64,000 nt of DNA from Rhopalosiphum padi (taxonomy: Eukaryota > Arthropoda > Insecta > Hemiptera > Aphididae). Of this stretch, positions 52,170 to 64,000 are shown in pieces. Below the pieces are notes generated by a model, which had not been told where the DNA came from, made no database searches, and saw only the letters and a list, made by a program, of their open reading frames with translations. The stretch is taken from NCBI RefSeq assembly GCF_020882245.1, contig NC_083598.1, positions 41,143,858-41,207,857 of the forward strand, in the 5' to 3' direction. The position numbers and the translations under genes were made by a program. The first letter of the stretch is position 1. Every line of letters starts with the position of its first letter.

Positions 52170-55100
52170 ATGACGCGTGACCCGTCCGGACAGCGTTTCC
52201 TGACGTGCGCCGCCGCAGCTGCACTGCTGCTGATCGCGTCATGGTCATCCATGGCCACGACAGCCGGTAAGTTGGACTAAACGCAGAATAATCATATTGT
52301 ATGCCATGTAGGTTAAATTTAAATTATGCTATCATTCACCGTTGGTTTCGAATCGAATGTGTGATAAGAAAACCGAAAAAAAAATTGTACTCTACGACGA
52401 GATTTTGTCGCTTGGGCTGAAGATTTATAACATAATAGGTGTATGAATCTAATGGAGTCTTTCTTCCGATAGCTACGTCTGAAAAATACTCTCATCACGA
52501 TAACGTCAGATGCATAGACATGGTGACCAGAGGTACTTTTTTTTGTTGCATCGTCCTAATGTCATACGTCATAGGTTTGAGTAAATTAAATTATACTAAT
52601 TTTCGAAAATATCGGTCTAATATTATTGGTATTTCTTCAACATATCATATTATCATCTATATGTATATATATATATAGATATATAGATATTAGTGCAGAG
52701 TTGTTCACTAATACTTCCAAATGAACGAATTATTGCTATCGAATAGTGTTTAATAACATTATGTTTTTTTATGATAAAAAAGGTAAAATTTAAAGTATGA
52801 TTTTTTTTTTAAGTTTTATATCTGATCACCATAATAATATGCATGTGATGTATACGAAAACGTGCGGTCGAAATTACTCGCAGTGACATCTACAACGCAT
52901 ACATCATAATATTTTATAATAAAGTACTCGTAATTAAACGTATTCAGCAAAATCATCGCGATAGCCGACAGGCATACGTCATTTAATTTTTCATAAATCC
53001 TCGAAAACGACCTGTGATATATTTTTTTCTACGTGTACGTCGTTCGGTCGCTAAGTCCCGGTGCACGCGATAGTAATATTGTTCCGACGTTGTAATATAC
53101 CGAACACAGACTATATTATATATATAGATACAATAAATTAAAGGATATATATAGAACGCGATGGTGCTACATTTTTCGTGATTGGATTTTAAGATGCCAG
53201 AGGTGAGTTATCATCACACGTCACGGTAGCGTATAATAATTCTATATTATAGTATACGGTGGTTGGATCGATGATTATTCACCTAGCTTCACTTTTTTTT
53301 TTTAGTACATTAATATATTAGGCACGTTCCCATCATATATGCATATACTGCAATATAATATATACCAATGATTTTATAAATCACCAACGGTCGTAGTAGG
53401 TTATAATCGAGCGAGTTTATTATTTCGTAATTGATGTCGTCGTCGTCGCTGTTGTTGTTTTTGCAGGCAGATATGTGTCTAACCTTAACGGAAACTGCAT
53501 GCGGTGCTTGTGTTATGCGTCCACACTGTGCAACGTGACAGTCGGATGCTCGCGCGGTTACTGCGGTCCATATTACTTGTATCGTGATTACTGGAAGGAA
53601 GCGGGCCAGTTGGTGTTGCCCGACGACGATCCGGACCGAGACCAGGCGTTCGTGGACTGTGCTTCGAACGAAGAATGCGCGCAAAAAGTCGTCGAGAACT
53701 ACATGGTCAAGTGGGGAAAGGTGAGTGACAAACATATAGTAGAACAACAAACAAATGGGCTGATATCAGAGTGGGTGTGTGTGTGAGAGAGAGAAAAAGA
53801 GGTTCGGGAGCCAAATTTCAATAGAAAAATATGGCATAAAATTTGAATCATTTATACAAATTAATGGCGTTAGAGAAAAATTAATTTAATAACAAAGTTA
53901 TTAGAAAATGATTGCATCTACTTTAAATGCCGCGACATATTATGTATTCTTCAGCAGAGTGAGGGACGAGGTGTCTATATTATATTATATTAAAATGCCC
54001 ATAGTTCCAACAATGTATCATAGTAAAATTTACTAAGCACTAGTATAGTTGCAGTGACGCAACTATAGTTGAAACCCTCATCGAATTTTCACAACAATTT
54101 TTAAAACTTTTTCAGTGTGCTTTAAATAAACTGTAATTTATTTGAGGATTATTGCTCAAGTAAAACGTGGTATTTCCACGCTGGAATCAGTATAATAAAC
54201 CAAACTTTCGAGGAATCCTCTAGTTAAGCTTCCCTTATAAAAAACAAATTATTAGCTCCCCCTTTTGCTCCTAAAAAACAAAATCCTGACTATTTCACTG
54301 CTGAATAATAATATTATTTGGGTACTTCTGCGACGTCAGGCCGGAAGGAAGCGCGCGTCGCCTTCGTCGTTATTACACCATTGACCGATGTATAATAATT
54401 ATTAGCCGCAAGACGAGTTGTGCGGGAATGAAATCACCGGTGTTCGTAGTTTGGGTGGGGAAGGGGGTAAGGGACGAATTTTAAGTTCCGCCGTCTACGT
54501 CCTTAGGAAACGCGTCATCCGGTCGTTGGCAGGTTAATCACCATGATAACGATTATAATATATTATTATTATTAGGTATTATATTGGCTGCAGTATATGT
54601 TGTGATGAAGGATGTGTAATAAAATATTCATACTATGCTGTCCCCTGACCGGGTTAGAAATGATCGAAAACGTTCAAACACGCTCCCCGTCGTACCTACA
54701 TAGGTACATAAATACATAATAAACGTCACACGAAACACACTCGTTACCGGGCGTCACGCATATTATATAACGCGAGTATTAAAACACCAACAATAATAAT
54801 CATAATAATATACTATATAGCGTCAATGATTTAATTGTCTTTCGTGGACGCGATATTATAATAATATTATTTTAAAGACTTCAGCACATCATAATAACGA
54901 GTATCTGGTTACTGTAGGTATTAAAATATAGGTACTAACAATATCATGTTTCGGTATCGAATGATTAAATCGTTTTTTTTTTCAAAACATTTTGATAGCC
55001 TATTATTGTTTTTAATCAACCCACCAGAAATCGCTGAATACAAAATAATATACTGCATAATATTATCATAACTATAGGGAGTAACTTTTTTTGTAAAATT

Positions 55101-58100
55101 AAATTTAAGGTTGTTGACAACAATCTTTTCGGATAATAATAATTTTAAGCTACTGCAACAGCAATTTTGTTACACATATTTTTATATATTTGATAATAAT
55201 TGCATATTTCTACAAAATTTAGTATTTGTTACATTTTGAAGTAAAGTTGAATTATGTACTGTTTTCAAAATTTAATAAAGGTGTAAAATAATATTTCATC
55301 CAGTAGAAAGATTTAATAATACGTTTTGTCGACTATGAACCTATCATTTTTGGTTAACTAATAAAAATTGTATCATTTTTAACAGAAGATGAACTTCTTT
55401 ATCCATAATCTTGTAAAAAAATGTTATTAAAAAAAAAATGATTGTTTTGCATCAAGTTAATAAATTTATTTATAATTATTTTGATGTCTAATGAAATAAT
55501 AATTAATAACTATCAAATATATAAAAAAATACATATATAATTTTTTTTATTATAATCTATTGTTGGCTATTTTTATGAATTGCACTTTATATTGTGATGC
55601 TTTTTACTGCATACAAATATGTACTCTAATCGTGAATATTGGTCATAACGTGGATTGTATTATACGTATTCTAGGGTTCATTATAAATGATTTCATACAA
55701 CATAGGCTGCGAGGCGCACCAACGAACAAAAAGTTATTGTTTGTTACACAAATATATATTTCATTGTTTATGGAAAACACGATCAGCGATATAGTGAATT
55801 ATACGTAGACCTACCTATACTTATTACTTGCCTCCTACCTATGTATATTGTTATATTACTCGAAAGAATTTAAAAGTTCTTAAAATATTTTAGTTGGCTA
55901 TTTTCTGTTATGATGATATATAATATATAATATAAATACCGCTCCGATATAATTTTATGTAAAATATAAAATTTCAAGTGCTTTTGTATTCAAATCGACT
56001 TGTAAATATCTTTCGAAAGTATTTTTTTTTTTTTTTTTACAACACTACATACAAGTTTAGGTATACAATATGCGATCGATGAGCGCGGATCGGTGTCCTT
56101 GATGTGTTGCAGGTCTTGTTGTACCTACACCGCACGCTAACCAGAATATAATAATAATATAGACACAACCATTAGTCATCAAATTGCGATATTAAAACCC
56201 GATATTATATTATTATTAATGTGTGTTCGTGTAAATGCATTATAGTACCTATACAACACGGCGATGGGTTTTAAACGAAACGCGTAAATTATTCACGTGC
56301 AATATTAGATACAATATTTAATAAACGGGGTCCACGCGATTATTATTATTATTATCGGGACTTGGGAGTCATTTGCGGTCCACGGGTTCCCTTCTTTTTT
56401 TTTTTTTGTATGATTCGTACAAAATGGTTTTGTTAGCCACCACCACCGCCGCTGTATTCAATGAAACAATATAGGTAGGTACGTGTTTACACGATAATCT
56501 ATATTATACACGTGCCTACACAACGACGAATCCGATTACTCGGGAAAATTATCTGTTGTCAGGAATTTTGTATTACATATAATTAAAGAGTTGCGCAATC
56601 GTTAAAAATTCTGTTTTTATTTTTATGTACCTTGAAAACGGCATGCGTCTAATACTATTGTATAATATTATGTGTTGTAGAACGTCTTGATAATATTATT
56701 ATAACGGTAACTCCAAAAATTAGAATGACGTGTTTTCGTACTAAAATATCAATGAAATAATAATATACGGTAATAAACTACCATTATTGACCACATTATC
56801 ATATTAATATTGCACATGTAGACTTATCGTTAATGTTACGATAACTGTGACGATCACGGACGAGTTTGTTTTTACCAATCGCATCATAATAATATATTTA
56901 TATATTTATACATATTATTATATTAATATTTGCTTGGATAATTAATATGATATTAGTGCAGTACTTGTCTTTTCTGGTCATTATAATAATATATTAGGTG
57001 TATATTGTGTGTACGTGTCGAATGCGGGCTGACGAGCGCATTATGTGGGATTACAAAAATGTGTAATAAACCTACAAATAAAATGAACATTTTTTGTCCT
57101 TTAAAATAATATGACGTTTTGTATACGGATAAATTATTCAAGTCAAAACGGTTTTGTGTCCGCGCCAGTCTATTGTGCAGTGTGACGTTAGCGATTCCAT
57201 GCCGTATAATAAACCATTGGACGTGTGAATAATTCAAAATAAATGTTGTTAATATTTTTTTTTATATATATAAAAACAGTCGTGTACGATTAATAACGGT
57301 AAAAAAAACACTGCCATACGAGTCGTCGATAAACCCTCAACTTACCCAGAATATAATAATAATAATATATATATATATATATATATATGTAGTTAACAAG
57401 TAAATGGCCTGAATACCGTGAAAAATGTTTGATCGCTAGTCAATTTATTATTAATTAACTAACCGATCAAAATTACATTTTTATGCATAGACATTTTTAG
57501 AAAAATACTCTATTTCGGAATACAAACATTAAAATCATATTGTGTTGTTAAAAAGTAAAAACCTGTATAAATAATAACGTTAAAAATAGTGGAAATATAT
57601 TATTATTATTTTCAAACACGTTGTTTTGTATTGACTTCAAATTATAGACATAAAAACATTAATACTTTTTGAAAAAATGAATATTTGTCTTGAAAATAGC
57701 TGTATATTTGAAAAATATTATTATAATTAAAACTCTAGGTCCTCCACTGAGATGGATGAATACCGATATTTGTTATTTCTGTATTTTACACGTGTAGCAT
57801 AATAGTAAAAGCTATAGATACTAGCTTAGTATCCATCATCGGTCGATCAATGTAGTGACGACAAATATTATAAAAACAGATCTTAATTTGCGTGGAATGG
57901 AGTTGAGCCATATCTTTAAATTAAATTTTAGTTATTTTTTCAAATAATAAATAACATTTTGAAACTTTTAAATCAAATTTTTGGAAACTGGAGAGTGAAT
58001 TCAAACAATGTAGCTAGTTTAATAGTATATATACTTTACATTGAATTAAAATTTGTATAACAAGATGGACGGATGGATAGATTCAAAAAGAAGCAGTTTT

Positions 58101-60877
58101 TATACTACGTTTCACTTATAAAACGTAGAGATAACAAATATTTTTAACCTGCAATCTTGTGTGTATAGAAATTTTTTTGTTTTTTTTTTATTTGGTGGAT
58201 GGGGATAACATTTTTCAAAAAATATTTAAGTATTATTTTGTGTAGGAACTTATGGCGATTTTTAGGTCGTATATCATATGCACATTTTTTGTACCAAAAT
58301 ACCGTAGGTACATCAAATGTTCATTATCATTCTGAAGAATAGAAGAGTATAAAAAATAATTTTTGGTTGAAAATGTAATGATTGTCATAAATTATATGTA
58401 ATAAGTAGTTACAAACAATTAAAAATATTAAATAATAATGTGTTGTAAGAAACTATGTGCATATTTTTAAACCATATTTGTACTATTTTAAGCGTATAAA
58501 TGCATGCATATTTAGTACTTTTTAAATGCATTAAGTTTCAAGCCCTTAATCCTTGTTGAGACGAATTGACAAAACGATATTATTTTTATTAAATATGAGT
58601 TTAATAATTACATTTTTTACAAAGTTATTTTTTAAAACGGTGACTTATGTTGTTTTTGAAATGACCGATCAATTTACTTATAACGACTTACTTAGTGTTT
58701 TTTACCTTTGAATCGACCGTAAAATTATCAGTTTTGTGGTATTTGACCCAAAATTGGGCCTCAGATACTAATAAACTCAAAGTCACGTTTTCTCTATATG
58801 TATAATGAAAAATAATGATACTTTTACATGTAGGTGTACGTCGAATTCTGGCTGTCCGGACAATACTTCCAGATTATTGTTCGTCTCGGGCCACGCTGTA
58901 TATAATTTATTATACCTAATAGGTAACAATTCCATTATTATTATCGTCAAATGAATATTTTAATAATACAGCTGATGTTATAATATTTGCCATAACAGAA
59001 TATAATAACTGGGTACGTAGGTGAACAATGATGTTATAGTAGTTGTTATTATATTTTTAGGAAATCCGATAAAAATAGATTTTTAAACTTACTATATGTA
59101 CTTCTAACGGAACTTCGTTCATAGTTCACGTGATATCAGTCGTGATACTGTCTATGTGCATTGATTTGCTCGTTGATATGTGTAGTATATTACTATTATT
59201 ATAATATTATAATTTATATAATTTATAATAATGTAATACCTGTATACATACATATATACTAATATATATACTAATTAGGTGAATGAATATTAAAGAATCT
59301 CAAAAGAATATCGTCAAAGATAAAACTATTTTTCAAAATTATTTTTATAGGTAGGTACAAAAAAAAAACACTTAAAAATTGTGAAATTTTATTTATGTGT
59401 ACGAAAAAAGGTTGCTATGAACCAATAAAAATTGATGAACACCAAAGTACGGTGTTAGAAACTTAGAAATAATATGTGGAGAACACACAATCTCCAATTA
59501 TTGACAGATTTAGTGGTAGAAAGACACAAAGTAGATATTGGTTATTTCAAAAACAACATAAATCACCATATTAAAAATATTTTTCAGTTTATTTTATTTT
59601 TTATCGTTTCGTCAATTTCCTTCAACGACAAGGTTTAAGGGCTCGAAACTTAATGCACTTAAAAAGTTTTAAATATACAGATCCCCCATGACTTTTTTTT
59701 ATATTAATGTATTCAATTTTGTTTTATTTTTTTCTCAAAACAACTCCTATCAGCGTATACATATTATTATTATCCTGATTCTAGATTGATTTTAAGACTA
59801 AGGCTGTGATTATTATTAATATTTATTAATTTATTAATTTAAAAAAAATTTATTTTAATTCTTTTATTTGTGCAAAATTGCATAATTTTATGCCTATTCA
59901 ATGTTTTCAATTCAAACTCGATGTTTTTATTTTATAGTTTTTGTATTTTAGTAAATATACATAAAGGTTGAAAATATATTGTTTATATTTTTTGGTTATC
60001 GATTGTAATTTTGTAGTTTAATATGATTAACATAGCAATACCGGCATAGTTTTCTATATATCAGGTCTTTCTTTTCGATTTTTAGTTTATTTAATAAAAC
60101 AATTTTGAGTATTATAGTAGTATACTAATAATACAACAATGATAATAATAATTAATACATTCATACTTTTTATTTGGAATATTGAAAAAATGTTCCGTAT
60201 ATATCATATTTTCGCTTGCCTATTTTGTCCGTGTATAATATATTATCTATATTGTATTTCTATAAATTTCCGATCGCTAATTATTGGAACACGATAATGA
60301 TATGGTCGGCAGAAATAAACAGCTTGCATCATGCACCACTACGTCGTGTTCATCAGTATACGTACATACGGCGGTATTGATCACAAGCGCTTACGGCTAG
60401 AAGCTAACAAAAAATAATATATATTTTTTCGATTTATCTGAGACCATATTATAATATTATTTTATACCTTGAAGGGAGATTACCATTGATCTTTTTATAT
60501 AGTCTTTATTATCGTTGGTGGGTGGTTTAGGTGGTTGTTTTTTTTATCAATTTTTTTTATTTTCTGACCGCAGGACTGCAACAAAGACGGCGTGACGGAT
60601 TGCGACGATTACGCGAGGATTCACTTCAATGGCCGTGAAGACTGTTCGTCCATCGAAAACACCAATTTCGGAAGGCGGTACGAAACGTGCCGACCGGTCA
60701 GCAGCAGAGGTGAGTCTATCGGATCCTGCACGGTGTTTCATACATTTTATACTCTCGCAGTTTTCTATCGAACGGGTAGTCGATGGTTCGGGGTAGGTCC
60801 CAACACGGACACATTTTATAATCAAACCTATTACTGGTCGTTTTTCCGACGAGAAATTTTATTGCAGATAAGTCTGA

Positions 60878-60911
<34 letters not shown>

Positions 60912-63674
60912 CCACATATTTTGTATTGACGTAAATATTATATTATATCGTGAACGCACTAGGGGGTGCGTTTAAGTCGATATGGCCGCACAGCACGTAC
61001 TGCTACAGCGCAGACCCGTCGCCCAAAACGGTCTACGATTTTAATATATTATCATGATTATAGTAACGTTTATTGAAAAAAATATCTGATGCCCTCGGTC
61101 CACAGCCGCGTTTGTACACGTCAAACATCGTATAATATACCCATAGATGCACGTATTACATAATACAGCTGTAGGTGTACATAAAAGTGCGGTTGTTTGC
61201 ATGTACACCGCCTCCACTGCTTCCCCGCCGAATTCGCACATAAAATTATCAGCGGCGTACATACGTTCGCGATGTTATAAATATATTATAATTGTATATT
61301 ATTATTATAATAACATTATATTATATATTAATATTAAGTATCGCTCCGAGGATCGCGTTATTTAGACTTGGCGCGATGTTAGAAATTTATTCAGCGCCCC
61401 TGTTAATTAACGTCTATTCATATTTTATAAAATATATTATACATATTATATACTATATATATATACATATCATTGAGATGTAAATATATGGAGTGTGTAT
61501 ATAAACATAACATATACAATAATATCATATGTATACATGTATATATTATTATTGTTTACGTGATGGGTTTGGAAACAAAAGGCGCTGTCTAGAAACATAA
61601 AATTATATTGTTCAGGAAAGTAATTTAAACTTCAAATACTATTAAAGGTTTATCTTCTTTCGTAATAAATGATTTTTTTCTCATTGATCGTCAGATCCAA
61701 ATAATAATTTAAAAAGTTGTTATGGGTTAATTCTTGTGTAATTTGGGGATGTCCTCACTGAACTAAAGCCGCTTTAACGTATAAACAACTTCATGATTCG
61801 TGTGACGCTTTTTAAAACCATGCTCGTTAGTCACATCTAATACGGTCGTGAAATATGATTGTGGCTCACATCTTGTGTAAACCCACCTTACGCAAAACTT
61901 GACAAAAAAGAAGATAATGTAAACAACGAGGACCAAAAAGTTCTTTTATTTTTTTTACCTATATAGTTAGAAATTCGTCGGATGATACTACTAACTAACT
62001 TCCCACTCTATAATTTCCAGTTTAAAGTAATAAAAGTAATATAAAAATTATTTATCGTACAAACAATAACTTATATATTGTAATTACAATTTTTAATAAA
62101 AAAAAAGTAGTTATACATTTTACTTACATAATATGTTTATCATGAAACTTAATTTGTATTTAAAAAAAAGAGGATGAAACGAGATAAATATTATATTAAT
62201 ATTTTAACAAAAAATTAAATTACGGTATAATTATTTATCTATACAATTTTTCAATTTGTTGATGAATTTATGCAATAACTAATAATATTGTACTACAGTT
62301 TTATTATTGTATGGTTGAAATAGTGAATACAAAATGATCAATTGGAACCTATTGGTTTTAACGGCATCGCTAAGGATCAAAAATTTTGTTGAGACTAGGT
62401 ATTAAATAATATATCTATAAATTTTGTCAGTTTAGAACTATAAAAGATCTTGGATAACTTTAAATAATAAGTTTAAATTCGGTTATTTGCAATGTTGAAA
62501 CTGTATTGCTAACAATGGGTATGTTGAAGCCCCTTGTTTTCTTAGTTAGTCCACAAATTGTACTAATTTCCAAACGTTGGTTGCTAATCACACTCATGCA
62601 CCTAAATGGTTTTTCGCTAGCTTAAATAAATGAAAATCGTGAACTAATTTTATATCATATTATGTATATAAAAAAAAACAGATTTTAAATTTCAAAAAAA
62701 TGTAGTCAGCCTCTTTGGATCTAAACCCTCGACATGAACAATACGTAAATATACAAACCTATATTTTTACACTGATAGTTCACCATCTTATTTTGGGGAC
62801 TCCTACGCATAGAATATTAGAATAATATAATATATTATCATTGAGTTAAGGTTAACGTTTAGTTACTGTTTGTAGTGGTCTAATATATTAAAGCCATTGA
62901 GAAATCAAGCGAGCATTGGTACTTTATCGGGCAATTTTCGATTGAATATTGTTGACAGGATGTAACATAAAACAATTGACAGATATAACTATGTTTTATT
63001 TTTATCAATTTATTATTGTAGATATTATAAATCATGTAAAAAAAACGAAATACCTGTTGATAAAAACAAAAGTTACAATATTTGTTAGCTATTTCTGTTT
63101 AATTCTGTATACTAGTATTATAATTGAGTATGCATTTGACATTGACCCGGGTATTCGCAGGGTTTTCACAGTCCTAGTAAAAGTGTTGTCGGTATTGAAT
63201 ATAAAATTTCCAACCGTCAAAAAGTAAAAGTAGGTATTATATTCGAAAAGTAACACAACATAATATGACATAATGAAGTAGAAAATAAAATATCTCACAC
63301 TAAATATAAAACACTAAGAGATTTATTCGAATGAAAATGTTGTTACAATATACATAAAATAGGTTTTATAATATAATATCATAGGCTCTATTACAATAGT
63401 TTTACGTCTAATTGTTATTGTATTTTTATAAAATTGGTCGTTTGACTAACAAAGAAAACAAACATTATCAGACTTAATTCGTGAATTAATAATTAATACA
63501 TCCTTAAATCTATAGTTTAGATACAAGATCAGCTATATTATTACGCTACATATACATTACACATATACAAATATAAATCACAGAAATGAGGTTTAAAAAA
63601 GTGGAAGCCTTAAGTACAAATACACTACACACAATATTACACATTAAAAATAGTTTTATTTTTCTTACACTATG

Positions 63675-63706
<32 letters not shown>

Positions 63707-63885
63707 GAACGTTTAAATGTAACCGTGTGTAAGGGTTCTATTATTTAATGGGTCAAATGAAATATTTTTAACATTCGTGTTATGTTGTATACAGCGCTTT
63801 TCAGCGTCATGAATATTTGAATTTATAATTTAATTCACACTCCGTATTTATTTATGTTCTGTTTGTTTCAGGAAAGTTTAACTGA
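52170..63885 (+). CDS. i-type lysozyme C (destabilase family)
   Basis: A predicted secreted protein of 166 residues. Exons 52170-52266, 53467-53720, 60574-60709 and 63872-63885 join in phases 1, 0 and 1. The first exon encodes a signal peptide with hydrophobic core (AAAALLLIASW). The domain has CMRCLCYASTLC (43-54), CGPYYLYRDYWKEAG, ECAQKVVENYMVKWGK and DCNKDGVTDCDDYARIHFNG; 12 cysteines are kept. The catalytic glutamate position is Ser51, and the aspartate is missing in VGCSRGYC. Unlike A and B, the domain's first two segments are one exon: the intron after about residue 88 of the paralogues is absent. A 14-base last exon adds GKFN. Third codon positions are GC-rich. The frame continuing past 53720 is intron. 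Confidence 0.92.
57365..57388. repeat. (AT)n microsatellite
   Basis: Twelve AT units within an intron of lysozyme C. Confidence 0.85.
58503..59690. repeat. Diverged inverted repeat pair, possible old transposon
   Basis: The left arm (about 58503-58669) has tgcattaagtttcaagccct and ggtgacttatgttgtttttg. The right arm (about 59537-59690) carries the inverted forms, agggctcgaaacttaatgc and caaaaacaacataaatcacc. The arms are roughly 160 bases, clearly related but diverged, about 870 bases apart. They could be the ends of one old foldback element or two opposed copies of one repeat. Confidence 0.6.
60880..60910. repeat. (CA)n microsatellite
   Basis: Fifteen CA units in the last intron of lysozyme C. 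Confidence 0.9.
63674..63705. repeat. (AAT)n microsatellite
   Basis: About ten AAT units, 170 bases before the last coding exon of lysozyme C. Confidence 0.9.
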
Positions 63886-64000
63886 TGTTGTACCTATCGA
63901 GAGACCAAACTACACGAACTCATTAATACTTACTATTGCAAAGTTATTATTTATATTAAAATTCAAATGTACTGTATAATATATTATTGCTATGAAAAAA

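Larger units (their letters stand above)
53721..60573 (+). other. 6.9-kb intron of lysozyme C
   Basis: Donor gtgagt and acceptor tgaccgcag. The intron holds an AT microsatellite at 57365 and a pair of long inverted repeat arms at 58503-59690. A GC-richer patch at 54330-54550 has no supported frame. No nested gene was found. Confidence 0.65.
60710..63871 (+). other. Last intron of lysozyme C
   Basis: This 3.2-kb intron runs from gtgagtc to ttgtttcag. It contains CA and AAT microsatellites and some CpG-richer sequence at 60960-61260. No supported exon was found. Confidence 0.65.

Noticed and set aside
1..64000. Bacterial-type systems, CRISPR arrays or operons
   Set aside because: The composition, introns, microsatellites and poly(A) signals are those of an insect nuclear genome. 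No regularly spaced repeats with unique spacers were seen.

Overview
This looks like nuclear DNA from an insect, most probably an aphid. The background is very AT-rich, with short taggtacctat-like blocks, many AT microsatellites and dispersed repeats. Islands of higher GC mark split genes with conventional GT-AG introns, short signal-peptide exons and long introns. The aphid call is an inference from base composition, repeat style and three clustered invertebrate-type lysozyme genes; no species marker was available.

Layout. 1-10.1 kb: no gene found, only repeats and two small CpG-rich islands. 10.2-18.5 kb: two RR-1 cuticular (chitin-binding) protein genes on the minus strand, with an orphan coding exon of an unrecognised gene squeezed between them. 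20.3-22.9 kb (+): a four-exon gene whose C-terminus has a DPY-30-like motif. 25.4 kb (+): a 65-residue ORF of uncertain status. 27.7-28.3 kb: a 623-bp foldback MITE flanked by TA. 28.3-30.4 kb (-): a seven-exon THEG-repeat (sperm microtubule-associated) gene. 30.7-37.5 kb (-), 40.0-43.7 kb (-) and 52.2-63.9 kb (+): three i-type (destabilase-family) lysozyme genes, here called A, B and C.

How the genes relate. A and B are tandem on the minus strand and B is head-to-head with C across an 8.4-kb gap. All three encode a signal peptide and 12 mature-domain cysteines, yet none has the glutamate and aspartate used for catalysis in active i-type lysozymes. Muramidase activity is therefore doubtful; peptidoglycan or other binding, or isopeptidase-like roles, are open. 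The DPY-30-like and THEG-like genes are both of families found in sperm flagella, so they may form a small group of male-germline genes. The cuticular pair and lysozyme C have GC-rich third codon positions; the sperm-type genes and lysozyme A are AT-rich. All exon models were assembled by eye from splice consensus, reading phase and family resemblance. They join in frame throughout but have no transcript support here.
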